Origin: JBAZOO01 sp041648735
GTDB taxonomy: Bacteria; Verrucomicrobiota; Lentisphaeria; Oligosphaerales; CAITYL01
DNA length: 64,000 bases
Assembly: GCA_041648735.1 (NCBI GenBank)
Contig: JBAZOO010000005.1
Location: forward strand, 80,848 to 144,847
Reading direction: 5' to 3'
This document shows, one piece after another, positions 8,189 to 16,497 of the stretch. Numbering within the stretch: position 1 is the first letter of the stretch; each line of letters begins with the position of its first letter. The notes below the pieces were generated by a model, which was given only the letters and a program-made list of their open reading frames with translations, ran no database searches and was not told where the DNA came from. A program made the position numbers and the translations under genes.

Positions 8189-9121
8189 TCAGTCGGTTGG
8201 GGGGGCGCCGGTGGCGGGCGAGAGTTGGCAGGGCTCCATGTGCAGGAAGATCTGGTGGACGCCGGGGCAGGCGTCTTCGAGCCGGCTTTTGATGGCGTGG
8301 TCGAGCGCATGGACGTCGCCGATGCTCAATTTGGGGTCGACGAGGACGTGGAGGTCGAGGGCGAAGTCGTCCTGCCGCCCGCGGCTGCGGATCTGGTGGC
8401 AGCCGCGGACGCCGGGAATGGTGGTGACGACGGCGTGCACGGCCTGGGGATCAACCACTTGGGCGTCGCAGAGCACGTTGCAGGCGCCGTTGAGGATGTT
8501 CACGCCGGTTTTGGCGATGAACGCGGCAATGGCCAGGGAGGCGACGGGGTCGAGCCAGCGGCTGCCGAGGCGGGCGGCCACCAGGCTGCCAATGACCGAA
8601 AGGGAGACGTAGAGGTCGCTGCGGGTGTGGGCGGCATCGGCGACGAGGATGTCGCTGGCGAGCCGGCGGCCGGCCCGGCGTTCGTAGCGGGCGGTGAGGC
8701 CGTTGACCAGCATGGTGCCGCCCATGACGAGGAAGGCCCAGAGGCTGGCATCGACGGCCACCGGCACCGGCGCCCGCAGGCGCACCACGGCGGCCTTGAG
8801 CACATTGAAGCTGACCAGGAACAGCAGGAAGGTCAGGATGATGGCGGTGAAGGTCTCGAACTTGCGGTGGCCATAGGGGTGCTTGCGGTCGGCCGGGCGG
8901 CTGGCGATGAAGACGCCGACCAGCCCGATCAGGTTGTTCGAGCCGTCCGCCACGGAATGGAAGCCGTCCGCCAACATGCTGGCGGAGTTGGCGAGGGTGC
9001 CGGCAATCAGTTTGGCGGCGGCCACGGCGAGGTTGAGGCCGAGGACGATGAGCAGCACGCGGTTGATGGCGCCGGTTGTGGCGGGGGCGGCGGGCGGCGG
9101 GGATGCCATAGTCATGGTCAT
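8189..9121 (-). CDS. Cation diffusion facilitator (zinc-type) exporter
   Basis: A proton-coupled divalent metal exporter of the CDF family in the inner membrane. The 310-residue protein has about six membrane helices, then a cytoplasmic C-terminal domain with the ferredoxin-like CDF dimerisation fold (PGVRGCHQIRSRG and the HxxDHAIKSRLED end). Metal ligands are visible as H-x3-D in helix 2 (GFHSVADG) and H-x3-D in helix 5 (AAHTRSDLYVS), the two-His two-Asp arrangement of zinc transporters, and the HPYGHRKFE loop is diagnostic. ATG 9121 has AAGGAA 6 bases upstream. A strong promoter lies about 100 bases upstream. Metal choice (Zn versus Fe or Mn) is inferred from the ligand set. Confidence 0.92.
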   Translation of the reverse strand: MTMTMASPPPAAPATTGAINRVLLIVLGLNLAVAAAKLIAGTLANSASMLADGFHSVADGSNNLIGLVGVFIASRPADRKHPYGHRKFETFTAIILTFLLFLVSFNVLKAAVVRLRAPVPVAVDASLWAFLVMGGTMLVNGLTARYERRAGRRLASDILVADAAHTRSDLYVSLSVIGSLVAARLGSRWLDPVASLAIAAFIAKTGVNILNGACNVLCDAQVVDPQAVHAVVTTIPGVRGCHQIRSRGRQDDFALDLHVLVDPKLSIGDVHALDHAIKSRLEDACPGVHQIFLHMEPCQLSPATGAPPTD

Positions 9122-9229
9122 GGCGGGTTCCTTGCGATCCGGTTGAAGGGATGGGGTGGAAACCCGCGGCGCGCAGCCTGCTGCCAATCAAGCCTGAACC
9201 GCCCTCCCGGCGGCCCTGTCTCCGCCGCT

Positions 9230-9257
9230 ACTATAGCCGGCGGCGCGGCGTGCTCAA
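9230..9257 (-). promoter_or_regulatory. Promoter for the CDF exporter
   Basis: On the minus strand: TTGAGC (9257-9252), 16-base spacer, TATAGT (9235-9230). It gives an untranslated leader of about 100 bases before ATG 9121; I see no known metal riboswitch in that leader. Confidence 0.65.
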
Positions 9258-9276
9258 CCCTGGATCGGAACCGTCC

Positions 9277-10218
9277 TCAGCCGGCCGGGCCACGGCTGGA
9301 AGGAGGTGGCCGGACGAGGGTGCTGAGGTTGAGGCTTTGCGAGATGGGGACGAAGGGCGGTGGCGGCGGCGCGGCCTCCGCGGTGGTCTGGAACCCCGCC
9401 GGATCCAGTTCGATGGCCCGGAGCAGGGCGGCCGGCGGGAGGGCACGGTAGCGGCCATGGGCGCCGGGGGCGCTGGAGCGGATCGCCCGGGCCGGGCAGG
9501 CGGCAATGCAGCGCTGGCATTGCTGGCAGCGGGGGCCGAACTCCGGCAGGCGCGTGGCGGCCAGCGCCGGCGGCGTGATGTTCTGCACCGGGCAGAGGCG
9601 GACGCAGAGGCCGCAGCGGGTGCAGAGTTCGGAATTGGCCTGGAACTTGCGGCCGGCGCGGTTGAGCAGCCGTTCGCCGTGGGGCATGAGCCGGCGCAGG
9701 AGGTTCCAGGAGACGCAGCCCCAGCCCGGCCAGCCGCCCTTGTCGTGGAGGAGCTGGTCGGCGAACGCCGCCGCGGCCGCATCGCCCTTGCCGAGCCGTT
9801 TCCCGCAGGCGGCCAGCGGCTTGCTGGCCAGGTAGTTGCTGGGCATCCGGATTTGGCGGATGGCCAGCGGCCGGTAGCCCTTCGCCTCCAGGAGTTGGCG
9901 CAGCGGGCGGGCCAGCATCCCGGCGGCGAATCCGGCCAGGGTGGCCACGGCGAAGGCTGGGGCGCCATTCCCCGGCGGGAGCTTTTCCAGGAACCGCCAG
10001 ATGAAGGGGTAGGTGCTGCCCATGGCCACCGGGAAGGCGAGCCCAAGCATGCCGTCGGCGGCGATGCGGACCTCGGCGGGGTCGGCCATCTCAATGGCGC
10101 GCAGGTGGACGGTCCGGCCGGCCGCCTGCAAGAGGTCGGTGATGCGCTGGACCACCAGCAGCGTGTTGCCGGTGCCGGAAAACCAGTAGAGTTCGATGGG
10201 GCCGTGGCAAGGGTTCAT
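9277..10218 (-). CDS. EFR1-type flavodoxin/ferredoxin fusion
   Basis: A 313-residue redox protein. The N-terminus is a flavodoxin-like domain (YWFSGTGNTLLV, the FMN phosphate loop; GLAFPVAMGSTYPF further on), and the C-terminal half holds two [4Fe-4S] motifs, CTRCGLCVRLCPVQNI and CQQCQRCIAACPARAI, about residues 215-265. This is the layout of EFR1-family ferrodoxins: intracellular electron carriers of unknown partner, common in anaerobes. The ATG at 10218 is supported by the flavodoxin motif 10 residues later and by the promoter 42 bases upstream; a clear ribosome site is missing. The C-terminal 60 residues are Pro- and Ser-rich and look disordered. It is divergent from exbD. Confidence 0.88.
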   Translation of the reverse strand: MNPCHGPIELYWFSGTGNTLLVVQRITDLLQAAGRTVHLRAIEMADPAEVRIAADGMLGLAFPVAMGSTYPFIWRFLEKLPPGNGAPAFAVATLAGFAAGMLARPLRQLLEAKGYRPLAIRQIRMPSNYLASKPLAACGKRLGKGDAAAAAFADQLLHDKGGWPGWGCVSWNLLRRLMPHGERLLNRAGRKFQANSELCTRCGLCVRLCPVQNITPPALAATRLPEFGPRCQQCQRCIAACPARAIRSSAPGAHGRYRALPPAALLRAIELDPAGFQTTAEAAPPPPPFVPISQSLNLSTLVRPPPSSRGPAG

Positions 10219-10259
10219 GGGGGTGGGGGCCGCGCCAAGGGCGGGGGCGGTTGGCCCAC

Positions 10260-10287
10260 AACATAGGGAGGGAATCGGCCATCGCAA
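10260..10287 (-). promoter_or_regulatory. Promoter for the EFR1-type gene
   Basis: On the minus strand: TTGCGA (10287-10282), 16-base spacer, TATGTT (10265-10260). It lies back to back with the exbD promoter, whose -35 box is only 22 bases away. Confidence 0.65.
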
Positions 10288-10309
10288 GTCACGGCGCCGT
10301 CCCCGGCCG

Positions 10310-10337
10310 TTGATTTCAGCCGCGGCCCGGCTACAGT
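10310..10337 (+). promoter_or_regulatory. Promoter for exbD
   Basis: TTGATT (10310-10315), 16-base spacer, TACAGT (10332-10337), giving a leader of about 70 bases to ATG 10412. Confidence 0.65.
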
Positions 10338-10411
10338 AGTTCCGCCGGTGGACAGTGTCGCCGCCGGCGGCCTTCGGCTTGGTGGGCCCGCAACAACGGG
10401 GGAGTCCAGCG

Positions 10412-10855
10412 ATGAATTTCCGCAAACAACTGTCGCCGGTGCAGACGGGGTTCCAGATCGCGCCGCTGATCGACGTGGTCTTCCTCTCCCTGATTTTCTT
10501 CATGGTCGCGGCCGTCACCGCCAAATGGGAGACGAAGATGGGGATCGTCGTCCCCACCGCCGATTCCGGCGTGCGCGCCCCCCGCGAACTGGGGGAAATC
10601 ATCATCAACCTCGATGCCGACGGCCGGATTTTCATCCAGAACGTGGAGATGAGCGCGGAGCGGCTGGAGAGCGTGCTGCGGACCATTGCCCGGGAGTACA
10701 AGGGGCAGCCGGTGATCATCCGCGCCGACGGCAAGACTGCCCATGAGCATGTGATCGGGGTGCTCGACATCTGCCGGCGGGTTGACATCTGGAACATCGG
10801 CTTTGCGACCTTGCCGCCGCCGAAGGAGAAGGCGCGGAAAGGCGGGGCGCCGTGA
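10412..10855 (+). CDS. exbD: ExbD/TolR-type proton-channel subunit
   Basis: Inner-membrane protein that with an ExbB/TolQ partner forms a proton channel energising outer-membrane work. The 147 residues have a short cytoplasmic N-terminus, one membrane helix with the essential Asp (IAPLIDVVFLSLIFFMVAA), and a periplasmic domain ending in the VIIRADGKTAHEHVIGVLD segment typical of ExbD/TolR. ATG 10412 follows GGGGGAG at good distance. Unusually, no exbB/tolQ gene is next to it: upstream is the divergent EFR1 gene, and downstream an overlapping giant TPR protein. The channel partner must be encoded elsewhere. Confidence 0.9.
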   Translation: MNFRKQLSPVQTGFQIAPLIDVVFLSLIFFMVAAVTAKWETKMGIVVPTADSGVRAPRELGEIIINLDADGRIFIQNVEMSAERLESVLRTIAREYKGQPVIIRADGKTAHEHVIGVLDICRRVDIWNIGFATLPPPKEKARKGGAP

Positions 10856-13278
10856 CCGGCCGCCGGCCCGCATTCCTCGTCCGCGCCGCCCTGGTCCTCT
10901 GGCTGCCGCTCGCCGTGGCGCCGGCCGCGCTCCGGGCGCAGGCGCCGCCGCCCGCTCCGGGGGCCACGGCGGCGGTTGCCGCCGCCAGCGAATCGTTGCG
11001 GCTAGCGGAGGGGCTGCTTGCCCGCGGCTTCCATGACCTGGCCCGCAAGGAGCTGGCGGCGGTGCTGGAGCGCCGTCCCCCGCCGGAAACCGCCGCCCGG
11101 GCCCGGCTGCTGCTCATTGAATGCCTGCGCGCCGAAGGGAAGGCAAGCGAAGTGCTGGCGGAGATCGAACGCTTCCGCCAGGAATGGCCCGGCCATCCGC
11201 GGAGCGGCGCCGTGGAGCTGGTCCGCGGCGAGCAGTTGCTGGCCTTGGGGCGGGAGGCCGAGGCCGGCCGCGTCCTGGCGCCGCTGGCCTCCGCCGCCGA
11301 CCCCAACCTTCAGGATGGCGCCCGCTACCACCTGGCCCGGCTGGCCGAGGCCGCGGGGCGGACGGCGGAAGCCGCGGAACGCTATGCCGCCTTCCGCGGC
11401 CTGCCGGCGCCGGCGGAGCGGCCCTACGTCGCCTATGCCTGGCTCAGCGAGGGGCTGTTCCTGCGGCGCCAGGGGGACCGGGCCGGCGCCGCCGCCGCCT
11501 GGAACCGCCTCGCGGCCGCCGCCGCCGCCCCCGCCGCCGTGCGCGCCGAGGCGCTTTTCCGGCTGGGGGAAATGGCCTTTGCCCAAGGCGACCACCGGGC
11601 CGCCGCCACGGCGGACGAACGGCTGCTGCGCGAGTGGCCGGCCAGCGCCTGGGACGCCGAAGCCCGCCGCCGGCTGGCGTGGGCCCACTATCATCTCCGC
11701 GACTTTGCCGGCGCCCAGACCCAGGTCATCCATTGGGCGGCGGACCATCCCGCGGCCGGCGTCGAGGACCGCCTTTTCCTGGCCGCGCTCTGCCAGGCGG
11801 GGGTGGGCCGAGTTCCGGAGGCGCTGGCGGCGATGCGCCAACTCCTCGCCCGGCCGGGATTGCCGGCGAGCTATGCCATCCCCGCCCGCCGGCAGGTGGC
11901 GGCCTGGCTGGCCACCCTTGGCCGGACGGCCGAGGCCGTGGCGGAAGCGAAGGCGTTCCTGGCGGCCCACCCCGCGGCGCCGGAGCGGGCGGATGTGGCC
12001 TATTTCGCCGGCGAGGCGCTGGCGCGGGCGGGAAGCTGGGCCGAGGCGGAGCCCTGGCTGCGCCAGGCCCTGGCCGCCGCCGGCCCCTCCTGGACCTTTT
12101 GGCCGGCCGCCCCGGCGCGCCTGGAGGAATGCCTGCGCCGGACCGGGCGGCTGCCCGCGGCGGCGGCGGCCTACCGGGAGCTGGCCCAGCGCGGCGAGCT
12201 GGCTGGCCGCCCCGGGTTCCTGCTGCGCGCCGGCCAACTCGCCCGCGAGGCTGGCGCCGCCGCGGCGGCGGCGGCCGATTTCGCGGCGGTCCGCGAGCGG
12301 CACGCCGGTGCGCCCGAGGCCGTCACCGCCACCGTCGAACTGGCGCAACTGGAAGCCGACCGTGGCGATTTCGCCGCCGCCGAACTGATTGTGGCGGAAC
12401 TGCTGGAGCGGCTGCCCGCGGCACAAAGTGAACAGCGGAGCCGTCTCCAGCTCTTTGCCGGCTGGCTGGCCTACAGCCGCAAGGAGTACGCCGTGGCGGT
12501 GGAGCGGTTCCGCCGGCTGGTGGACGCCAAGCCGCCCCCGGCCGTGGCCGTCGAGGCGAAACGCTATCTGGCCACCGCCTTGCTCGACGGCGGCAACGAC
12601 GCGGAAGCCCGCACCCTCTTTGCGGAACTGCTCAAGGACGAAGCGGCGCCCCCCTGGCCCGACCCCCTGCTGGCGCGGGTCGAGGAGTTGTTCTTCCGCC
12701 AAGGCCGCCTGGCGGAGGCGGCCCTCGCCTGCCGCCGGCTCAAGCTCGCCGCCGACCCGCAAATGGCCGGCCGCGGCCGGCTGCGGCTGGCGGCGGCGCT
12801 CTTCGCCGGCGGCGATGCCGCCGCCGCCCGCGCGGAACTGGCGCCGCTGCTGGCGGAAGCGGCGCCGCCGGCTTTCCGCAAGGAGGCCCTGGCCCTGGCC
12901 GGCGACCTGGACGCCGCCGCCGGCCGGACCGACCAGGCGGTCCTGGCCTACACCGCGGCGTTGCAGCCGCCCAGCCCCGCCCGCGGCGAAGCCGGGGCCC
13001 GCGCCCGGCTCGGCTTGGCCAGCATCCATTTCCGGGAGGGGCGCCTGGAGCTGGCGCTGGAACAGGCGGTCGGCGCCTTTGTCCTGGAGAACGATCCGGT
13101 CTTCACCCCCCAGGCGATGCTCCTGGCCGTCCGCATCCTCCAACGGCAGGGGCGCACCCAGGAGGCGCGGACGACTTGGCGGGAGCTGCTGCAGCGCTTT
13201 CCCGTCGCGGCTGAAAGTCTCCGTGACGACCCGGAGATCCGCCCCCTCGCCGCCGCCGCCGCGCCGCCGGGGGCGTGA
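10852..13278 (+). CDS. Exported protein with many tetratricopeptide repeats
   Basis: An 808-residue periplasmic or envelope protein. A signal peptide (FLVRAALVLWLPLAVAPAALRA) is followed by about 18-20 TPR-like helical pairs across the whole length, recognisable by repeated patterns such as A-x-x-x-L-x-x-x-L and F-x-x-A-x-x-x-Y/F (for example GDRAGAAAAWNRLA, GDHRAAATADERLL, GNDAEARTLFAELL, GRTQEARTTWRELL). It begins with GTG in a GTGA overlap with exbD, so the pair is translationally coupled; TPR proteins beside ExbB/ExbD units are known in the PVC group and Bacteroidetes, where they may couple the channel to envelope cargo. The function here is inferred only from that coupling. Confidence 0.85.
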   Translation: MTGRRPAFLVRAALVLWLPLAVAPAALRAQAPPPAPGATAAVAAASESLRLAEGLLARGFHDLARKELAAVLERRPPPETAARARLLLIECLRAEGKASEVLAEIERFRQEWPGHPRSGAVELVRGEQLLALGREAEAGRVLAPLASAADPNLQDGARYHLARLAEAAGRTAEAAERYAAFRGLPAPAERPYVAYAWLSEGLFLRRQGDRAGAAAAWNRLAAAAAAPAAVRAEALFRLGEMAFAQGDHRAAATADERLLREWPASAWDAEARRRLAWAHYHLRDFAGAQTQVIHWAADHPAAGVEDRLFLAALCQAGVGRVPEALAAMRQLLARPGLPASYAIPARRQVAAWLATLGRTAEAVAEAKAFLAAHPAAPERADVAYFAGEALARAGSWAEAEPWLRQALAAAGPSWTFWPAAPARLEECLRRTGRLPAAAAAYRELAQRGELAGRPGFLLRAGQLAREAGAAAAAAADFAAVRERHAGAPEAVTATVELAQLEADRGDFAAAELIVAELLERLPAAQSEQRSRLQLFAGWLAYSRKEYAVAVERFRRLVDAKPPPAVAVEAKRYLATALLDGGNDAEARTLFAELLKDEAAPPWPDPLLARVEELFFRQGRLAEAALACRRLKLAADPQMAGRGRLRLAAALFAGGDAAAARAELAPLLAEAAPPAFRKEALALAGDLDAAAGRTDQAVLAYTAALQPPSPARGEAGARARLGLASIHFREGRLELALEQAVGAFVLENDPVFTPQAMLLAVRILQRQGRTQEARTTWRELLQRFPVAAESLRDDPEIRPLAAAAAPPGA

Positions 13279-13439
13279 CCGGTTTTCCCCAGGCCCGCCA
13301 GAAAAAATGGGGGCAGGACTGGCGATTTCGGCGAGTTGGCATAGAATACAGACAATTGCGAAGGTGGCGGCGGAGCGTTGGCCGTGCGCCTTCCCCAGTT
13401 TTGAGCTTTCTTTGTTTGCCAATATCTGGAGCGGCAGCC

Positions 13440-13967
13440 ATGGGTGCGAATCCGAAGCTGGTGGTCTTGTCGGAGCCGTTGCGCGGGCAATCCTTTGAAC
13501 TGACGGCCGAACGCTACCTGATCGGCCGCGTGGAGAGTTGCGAGATCTGCATCCCCGACCCGACGATGAGCAGCCGCCATTGCCTGCTGGAGCGGCAGGA
13601 GGACGGCAGCTTCCTCGCCATCGACCAGGGCAGCACCAACGGCTCGCGGATCAACGGCGCCAAGATCAGCTCCCAAAAGCTGGCCAACAGCGACATCCTC
13701 CAGTGTGGCAGCGTCGAAATCCTCTACGATTCGGGCCTGAAGCTTTCGACCAACACCCTCGGGACCAAGACCGGCATCAACCTGTCCGCCTCCAGCGGCA
13801 CGGAATCGCTGTCGAACATGGCGAACTTCTCCCCCTTCGGCTCCCGTTCCGGAATGGGCGGGAAGGGCGGCGTGGCCAAGTACGCCTTCCCGGTCATCCT
13901 CTCCCTGCTGGGCGTGGGGGTCATCCTGGCGCTGCTCATCCTCTTGAAAAACCTGCTCGCAAAATGA
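13440..13967 (+). CDS. FHA-domain membrane protein
   Basis: A 175-residue protein with an N-terminal forkhead-associated domain (residues about 8-95) and a single C-terminal membrane helix (about 150-172, KYAFPVILSLLGVGVILALL). FHA domains bind phosphothreonine peptides; the conserved residues are visible: YLIGRVESC (Gly-Arg), MSSRHCLLER (Ser-x-x-His), and DQGSTNGSRING (Asn-Gly). The linker between them is Ser/Thr/Gly-rich (SASSGTESLSNM) and may itself be phosphorylated. The tail-anchored topology puts FHA in the cytoplasm. Its stop overlaps the ftsH start (ATGA), so it is made in proportion to FtsH. No Ser/Thr kinase gene is in the window. Confidence 0.88.
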   Translation: MGANPKLVVLSEPLRGQSFELTAERYLIGRVESCEICIPDPTMSSRHCLLERQEDGSFLAIDQGSTNGSRINGAKISSQKLANSDILQCGSVEILYDSGLKLSTNTLGTKTGINLSASSGTESLSNMANFSPFGSRSGMGGKGGVAKYAFPVILSLLGVGVILALLILLKNLLAK

Positions 13968-16057
13968 CCCGGCCTGCCGCGCCCATGACCGAACCCACTC
14001 CCGAAACCAGGAACGAACGCCCGGAAGCGAACCCGGCGGCGCCGCCCCCCCCGGAGGGCGCGGCCGGCAAGCCGGCGGCGCCGCCGCTGCCGCCGGAACG
14101 CCGCTTCCCGCGCCCGCCGATCCAGACCTTCCTGTTTTGGATCCTCCTCCTGCTGCTGCTGCCCCTCGGGCTGATGATCTTCAATCCCCGGAGCGGCCGG
14201 GCGCGGCTCCACGAACTCCAGCAGTCCGAGTTCGAACAGCTTCTGCGCGACGGCCAGGTCCTGACCGCCACCGTCAGCCCGCGCGAGGCGGCCGATGTCA
14301 AGAAGATCACCGGCACCTACCGGATCGAGAAGCCCGACCCCGGCGAGGCAGCGGCGCGCGCCCCCGCCACCGTCGAACGCTTCGAGACCCTTGCCGTCTA
14401 TACGGACGAGCTGGACAAGCTCCTGCGCGAACATTGCCCGACCCGCAAGACCGAGGCCTCCTCCACCTTCTGGACCAGCGTCGTCCTCACCCTCCTGCCG
14501 GTGCTGCTCCTGGTCGGGGTGATCTATTTCCTCTTCTCCCGCCAGCTCAAGATGGCTGGCAAGGGCGCCCTCCAGTTCGGCAAGAGCCGCGCCCGCCTGA
14601 TCATGCCCAACCAGGAGAAGGTCACCTTCGCCGATGTCTCCGGCATCGAGGAGGCCAAGGAGGAGGTGGCCGAAGTCATTGACTTCCTGCGGGCGCCGCA
14701 GAAGTTCCAGAAGCTGGGCGGCCACATCCCCAAGGGCGTGCTCATGGTCGGCCCCCCGGGCACCGGCAAGACGCTGCTCGCCCGCGCCATTGCCGGCGAA
14801 GCGGAAGTGCCCTTCTTCCACATCAGCGGCTCCGATTTCATGGAGATGTTCGTCGGCGTCGGCGCCAGCCGGGTGCGCGACATGTTCGAGGAGGGCAAGC
14901 GCCACGCCCCCTGCATCATCTTCATCGACGAGATCGATGCCGTCGGCCGTTCCCGCTTCACCGGCATCGGCGGCGGCCATGACGAACGGGAGCAGACGCT
15001 CAACGCCCTCCTCGTCGAGATGGACGGCTTCGAGCCCAACGCCGGGGTCATTGTCGTCGCCGCCACCAACCGCCCCGACGTCCTCGATCCGGCCCTGCTC
15101 CGCCCCGGCCGCTTCGACCGCCAGATCACCATTGACCTGCCCGACGTCAACGGCCGCCTCAGCATCCTCAAGGTCCATGTGAAAAAAGTCACCATCGATC
15201 CTCACGCCGACCTGGGGGTGATCGCCCGCGGCACCCCCGGCTTCAGCGGCGCCGACCTCGCCAACCTGATCAACGAGGCCGCCCTCATCGCCGCCCATTC
15301 CAACAAGTCGGCCGTCGACATGGACGCGCTGGAGGAGGCGCGGGACAAGGTCCGCTGGGGCAAGGAGCGGCGCAGCCGCAAGATTGACGAGCATGACCGC
15401 GAGGTCACCGCCTACCACGAGGCCGGCCATGCCTTGGTGGGGCTCCTCTGCGAACACGCCACCCCGCTGCACAAGGTCACCATCATCCCCCGCGGCACCG
15501 CCTACCTCGGCGCCACCATGCACCTGCCGGAAAGCGACCGCTACACGGTCAGCAAGCCGGAGCTGCTCGACCAGATGGCGATGCTCATGGGCGGCCGCGC
15601 CGCCGAGCTGCTCATCTTCAACGAGACCACCAGCGGCGCCGCCATGGACATCCGCCAGGCCACCGACACCGCCAAGAAGATGGTCTGCCAGTGGGGGATG
15701 AGCGAAAAGATGGGGCCGATCTCCTATTCCGGGCGGGAGGAGCATATCTTCCTCGGCCGCGACATCACCCGCAGCGAGGACTATTCGGAGGAGACCGCCC
15801 GCGAGATCGACAACGAAATCCGCCGCTTCGTCGGCGATTCCGAGGGGCGTGCCGACCGCCTGTTGCGGGAGAACTTGGAGCGGCTCAAGAAGCTGGGGAA
15901 AAGCTTGCTGGAACGGGAGACGATGAACGCCGTCGAGATCCGCGAGCTGCTCGGCTTCCCGCCGCCGCCGGTCAAGGCGGAGCCCGGCGTGGCCGGGCCG
16001 CCGCCGCCCGCCCCCGGGGCCGAAGGCGCCGCCACGCCGCCGCCGGTCCCCGCCTGA
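13964..16057 (+). CDS. ftsH: ATP-dependent zinc metalloprotease FtsH
   Basis: The membrane-anchored AAA+ protease that degrades membrane and short-lived cytoplasmic proteins. In 697 residues: a long Pro/Ala-rich cytoplasmic N-terminus (about 45 residues, longer than usual), first membrane helix (about 50-70), a periplasmic domain, second helix (about 168-190), the AAA module with Walker A GPPGTGKT (263-270), Walker B IIFIDEIDAVG, the second region of homology ATNRPDVLDPALLRPGRFD, and the protease zinc motif HEAGH (485-489) with the distal Asp/Glu helix. The C-terminus is a Pro-rich tail. The start at 13964 overlaps the FHA gene stop. The HflK/HflC-like genes, which modulate FtsH in other bacteria, lie 35 kb away. 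Confidence 0.97.
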   Translation: MTRPAAPMTEPTPETRNERPEANPAAPPPPEGAAGKPAAPPLPPERRFPRPPIQTFLFWILLLLLLPLGLMIFNPRSGRARLHELQQSEFEQLLRDGQVLTATVSPREAADVKKITGTYRIEKPDPGEAAARAPATVERFETLAVYTDELDKLLREHCPTRKTEASSTFWTSVVLTLLPVLLLVGVIYFLFSRQLKMAGKGALQFGKSRARLIMPNQEKVTFADVSGIEEAKEEVAEVIDFLRAPQKFQKLGGHIPKGVLMVGPPGTGKTLLARAIAGEAEVPFFHISGSDFMEMFVGVGASRVRDMFEEGKRHAPCIIFIDEIDAVGRSRFTGIGGGHDEREQTLNALLVEMDGFEPNAGVIVVAATNRPDVLDPALLRPGRFDRQITIDLPDVNGRLSILKVHVKKVTIDPHADLGVIARGTPGFSGADLANLINEAALIAAHSNKSAVDMDALEEARDKVRWGKERRSRKIDEHDREVTAYHEAGHALVGLLCEHATPLHKVTIIPRGTAYLGATMHLPESDRYTVSKPELLDQMAMLMGGRAAELLIFNETTSGAAMDIRQATDTAKKMVCQWGMSEKMGPISYSGREEHIFLGRDITRSEDYSEETAREIDNEIRRFVGDSEGRADRLLRENLERLKKLGKSLLERETMNAVEIRELLGFPPPPVKAEPGVAGPPPPAPGAEGAATPPPVPA

Positions 16058-16093
16058 TAAAGGCCGCCGCCCGCGCGCCGTTGCGGAGTCCGC

Positions 16094-16408
16094 ATGCCTG
16101 ACGTTTCACCCTTCTGCGCCCATGCCCGCGGCACCGTGGTCCGGCTCCATGTCCAGCCCCGGGCCCGGCGCACGGAGGTGGCGGGGCGGCATGGCGACGC
16201 GCTCAAGCTCCGCGTCGCCAGCCCGCCGGTGGATGGCGCCGCCAATGCGGAGGTCTGCCGCTTCCTCGCCCAGGCGCTGGGGCTGCCCAAGGCGGCCGTC
16301 ACCCTCCTGGCTGGCGAAACCGGCCGCGGGAAGCGCATCCTCGTCGCCGGCCTTCCGCCGGATGCCGTGGCGCGGAAACTGCTTCCGGGCGCTGCCGCGA
16401 GCCGATGA
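16094..16408 (+). CDS. DUF167 (YggU-like) protein
   Basis: A 104-residue small cytoplasmic protein of the DUF167/UPF0235 family, function unknown. The signatures LHVQPRARRTEVAG and LRVASPPVDGAANAEVCRFLA, then VTLLAGETGRGKRI are all present in order. It follows ftsH by 36 bases and is likely in the same transcript. The ATG is immediately preceded by the GCGGAGTCCGC palindrome described elsewhere, which also supplies a weak ribosome site (GGAG). Its stop codon lies in a 9-bp-period repeat. Confidence 0.88.
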   Translation: MPDVSPFCAHARGTVVRLHVQPRARRTEVAGRHGDALKLRVASPPVDGAANAEVCRFLAQALGLPKAAVTLLAGETGRGKRILVAGLPPDAVARKLLPGAAASR

Positions 16409-16439
16409 GTCCCAGGGGTCTGATGAGTCCCAGGGCTGG
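16404..16439. repeat. 9-bp-period repeat (GATGAGTCC type)
   Basis: Units GATGAGTCC, CAGGGGTCT, GATGAGTCC, CAGGGCTGG, i.e. an 18-base unit twice. The first unit contains the TGA stop of the DUF167 gene. It lies between convergent genes (16408 and 16498). Confidence 0.7.
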
Positions 16440-16497
16440 GAGCCCCGCCCTGGCCTCAATTCCCAGTTTCAATCCCCCTTCGCGGGGAAGAAGGCGC

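Noticed and set aside
9122..9229. Metal riboswitch (NiCo or Mn type) in the leader of the CDF exporter gene
   Set aside because: I could not match the core sequences of these riboswitches in the roughly 100-base leader.
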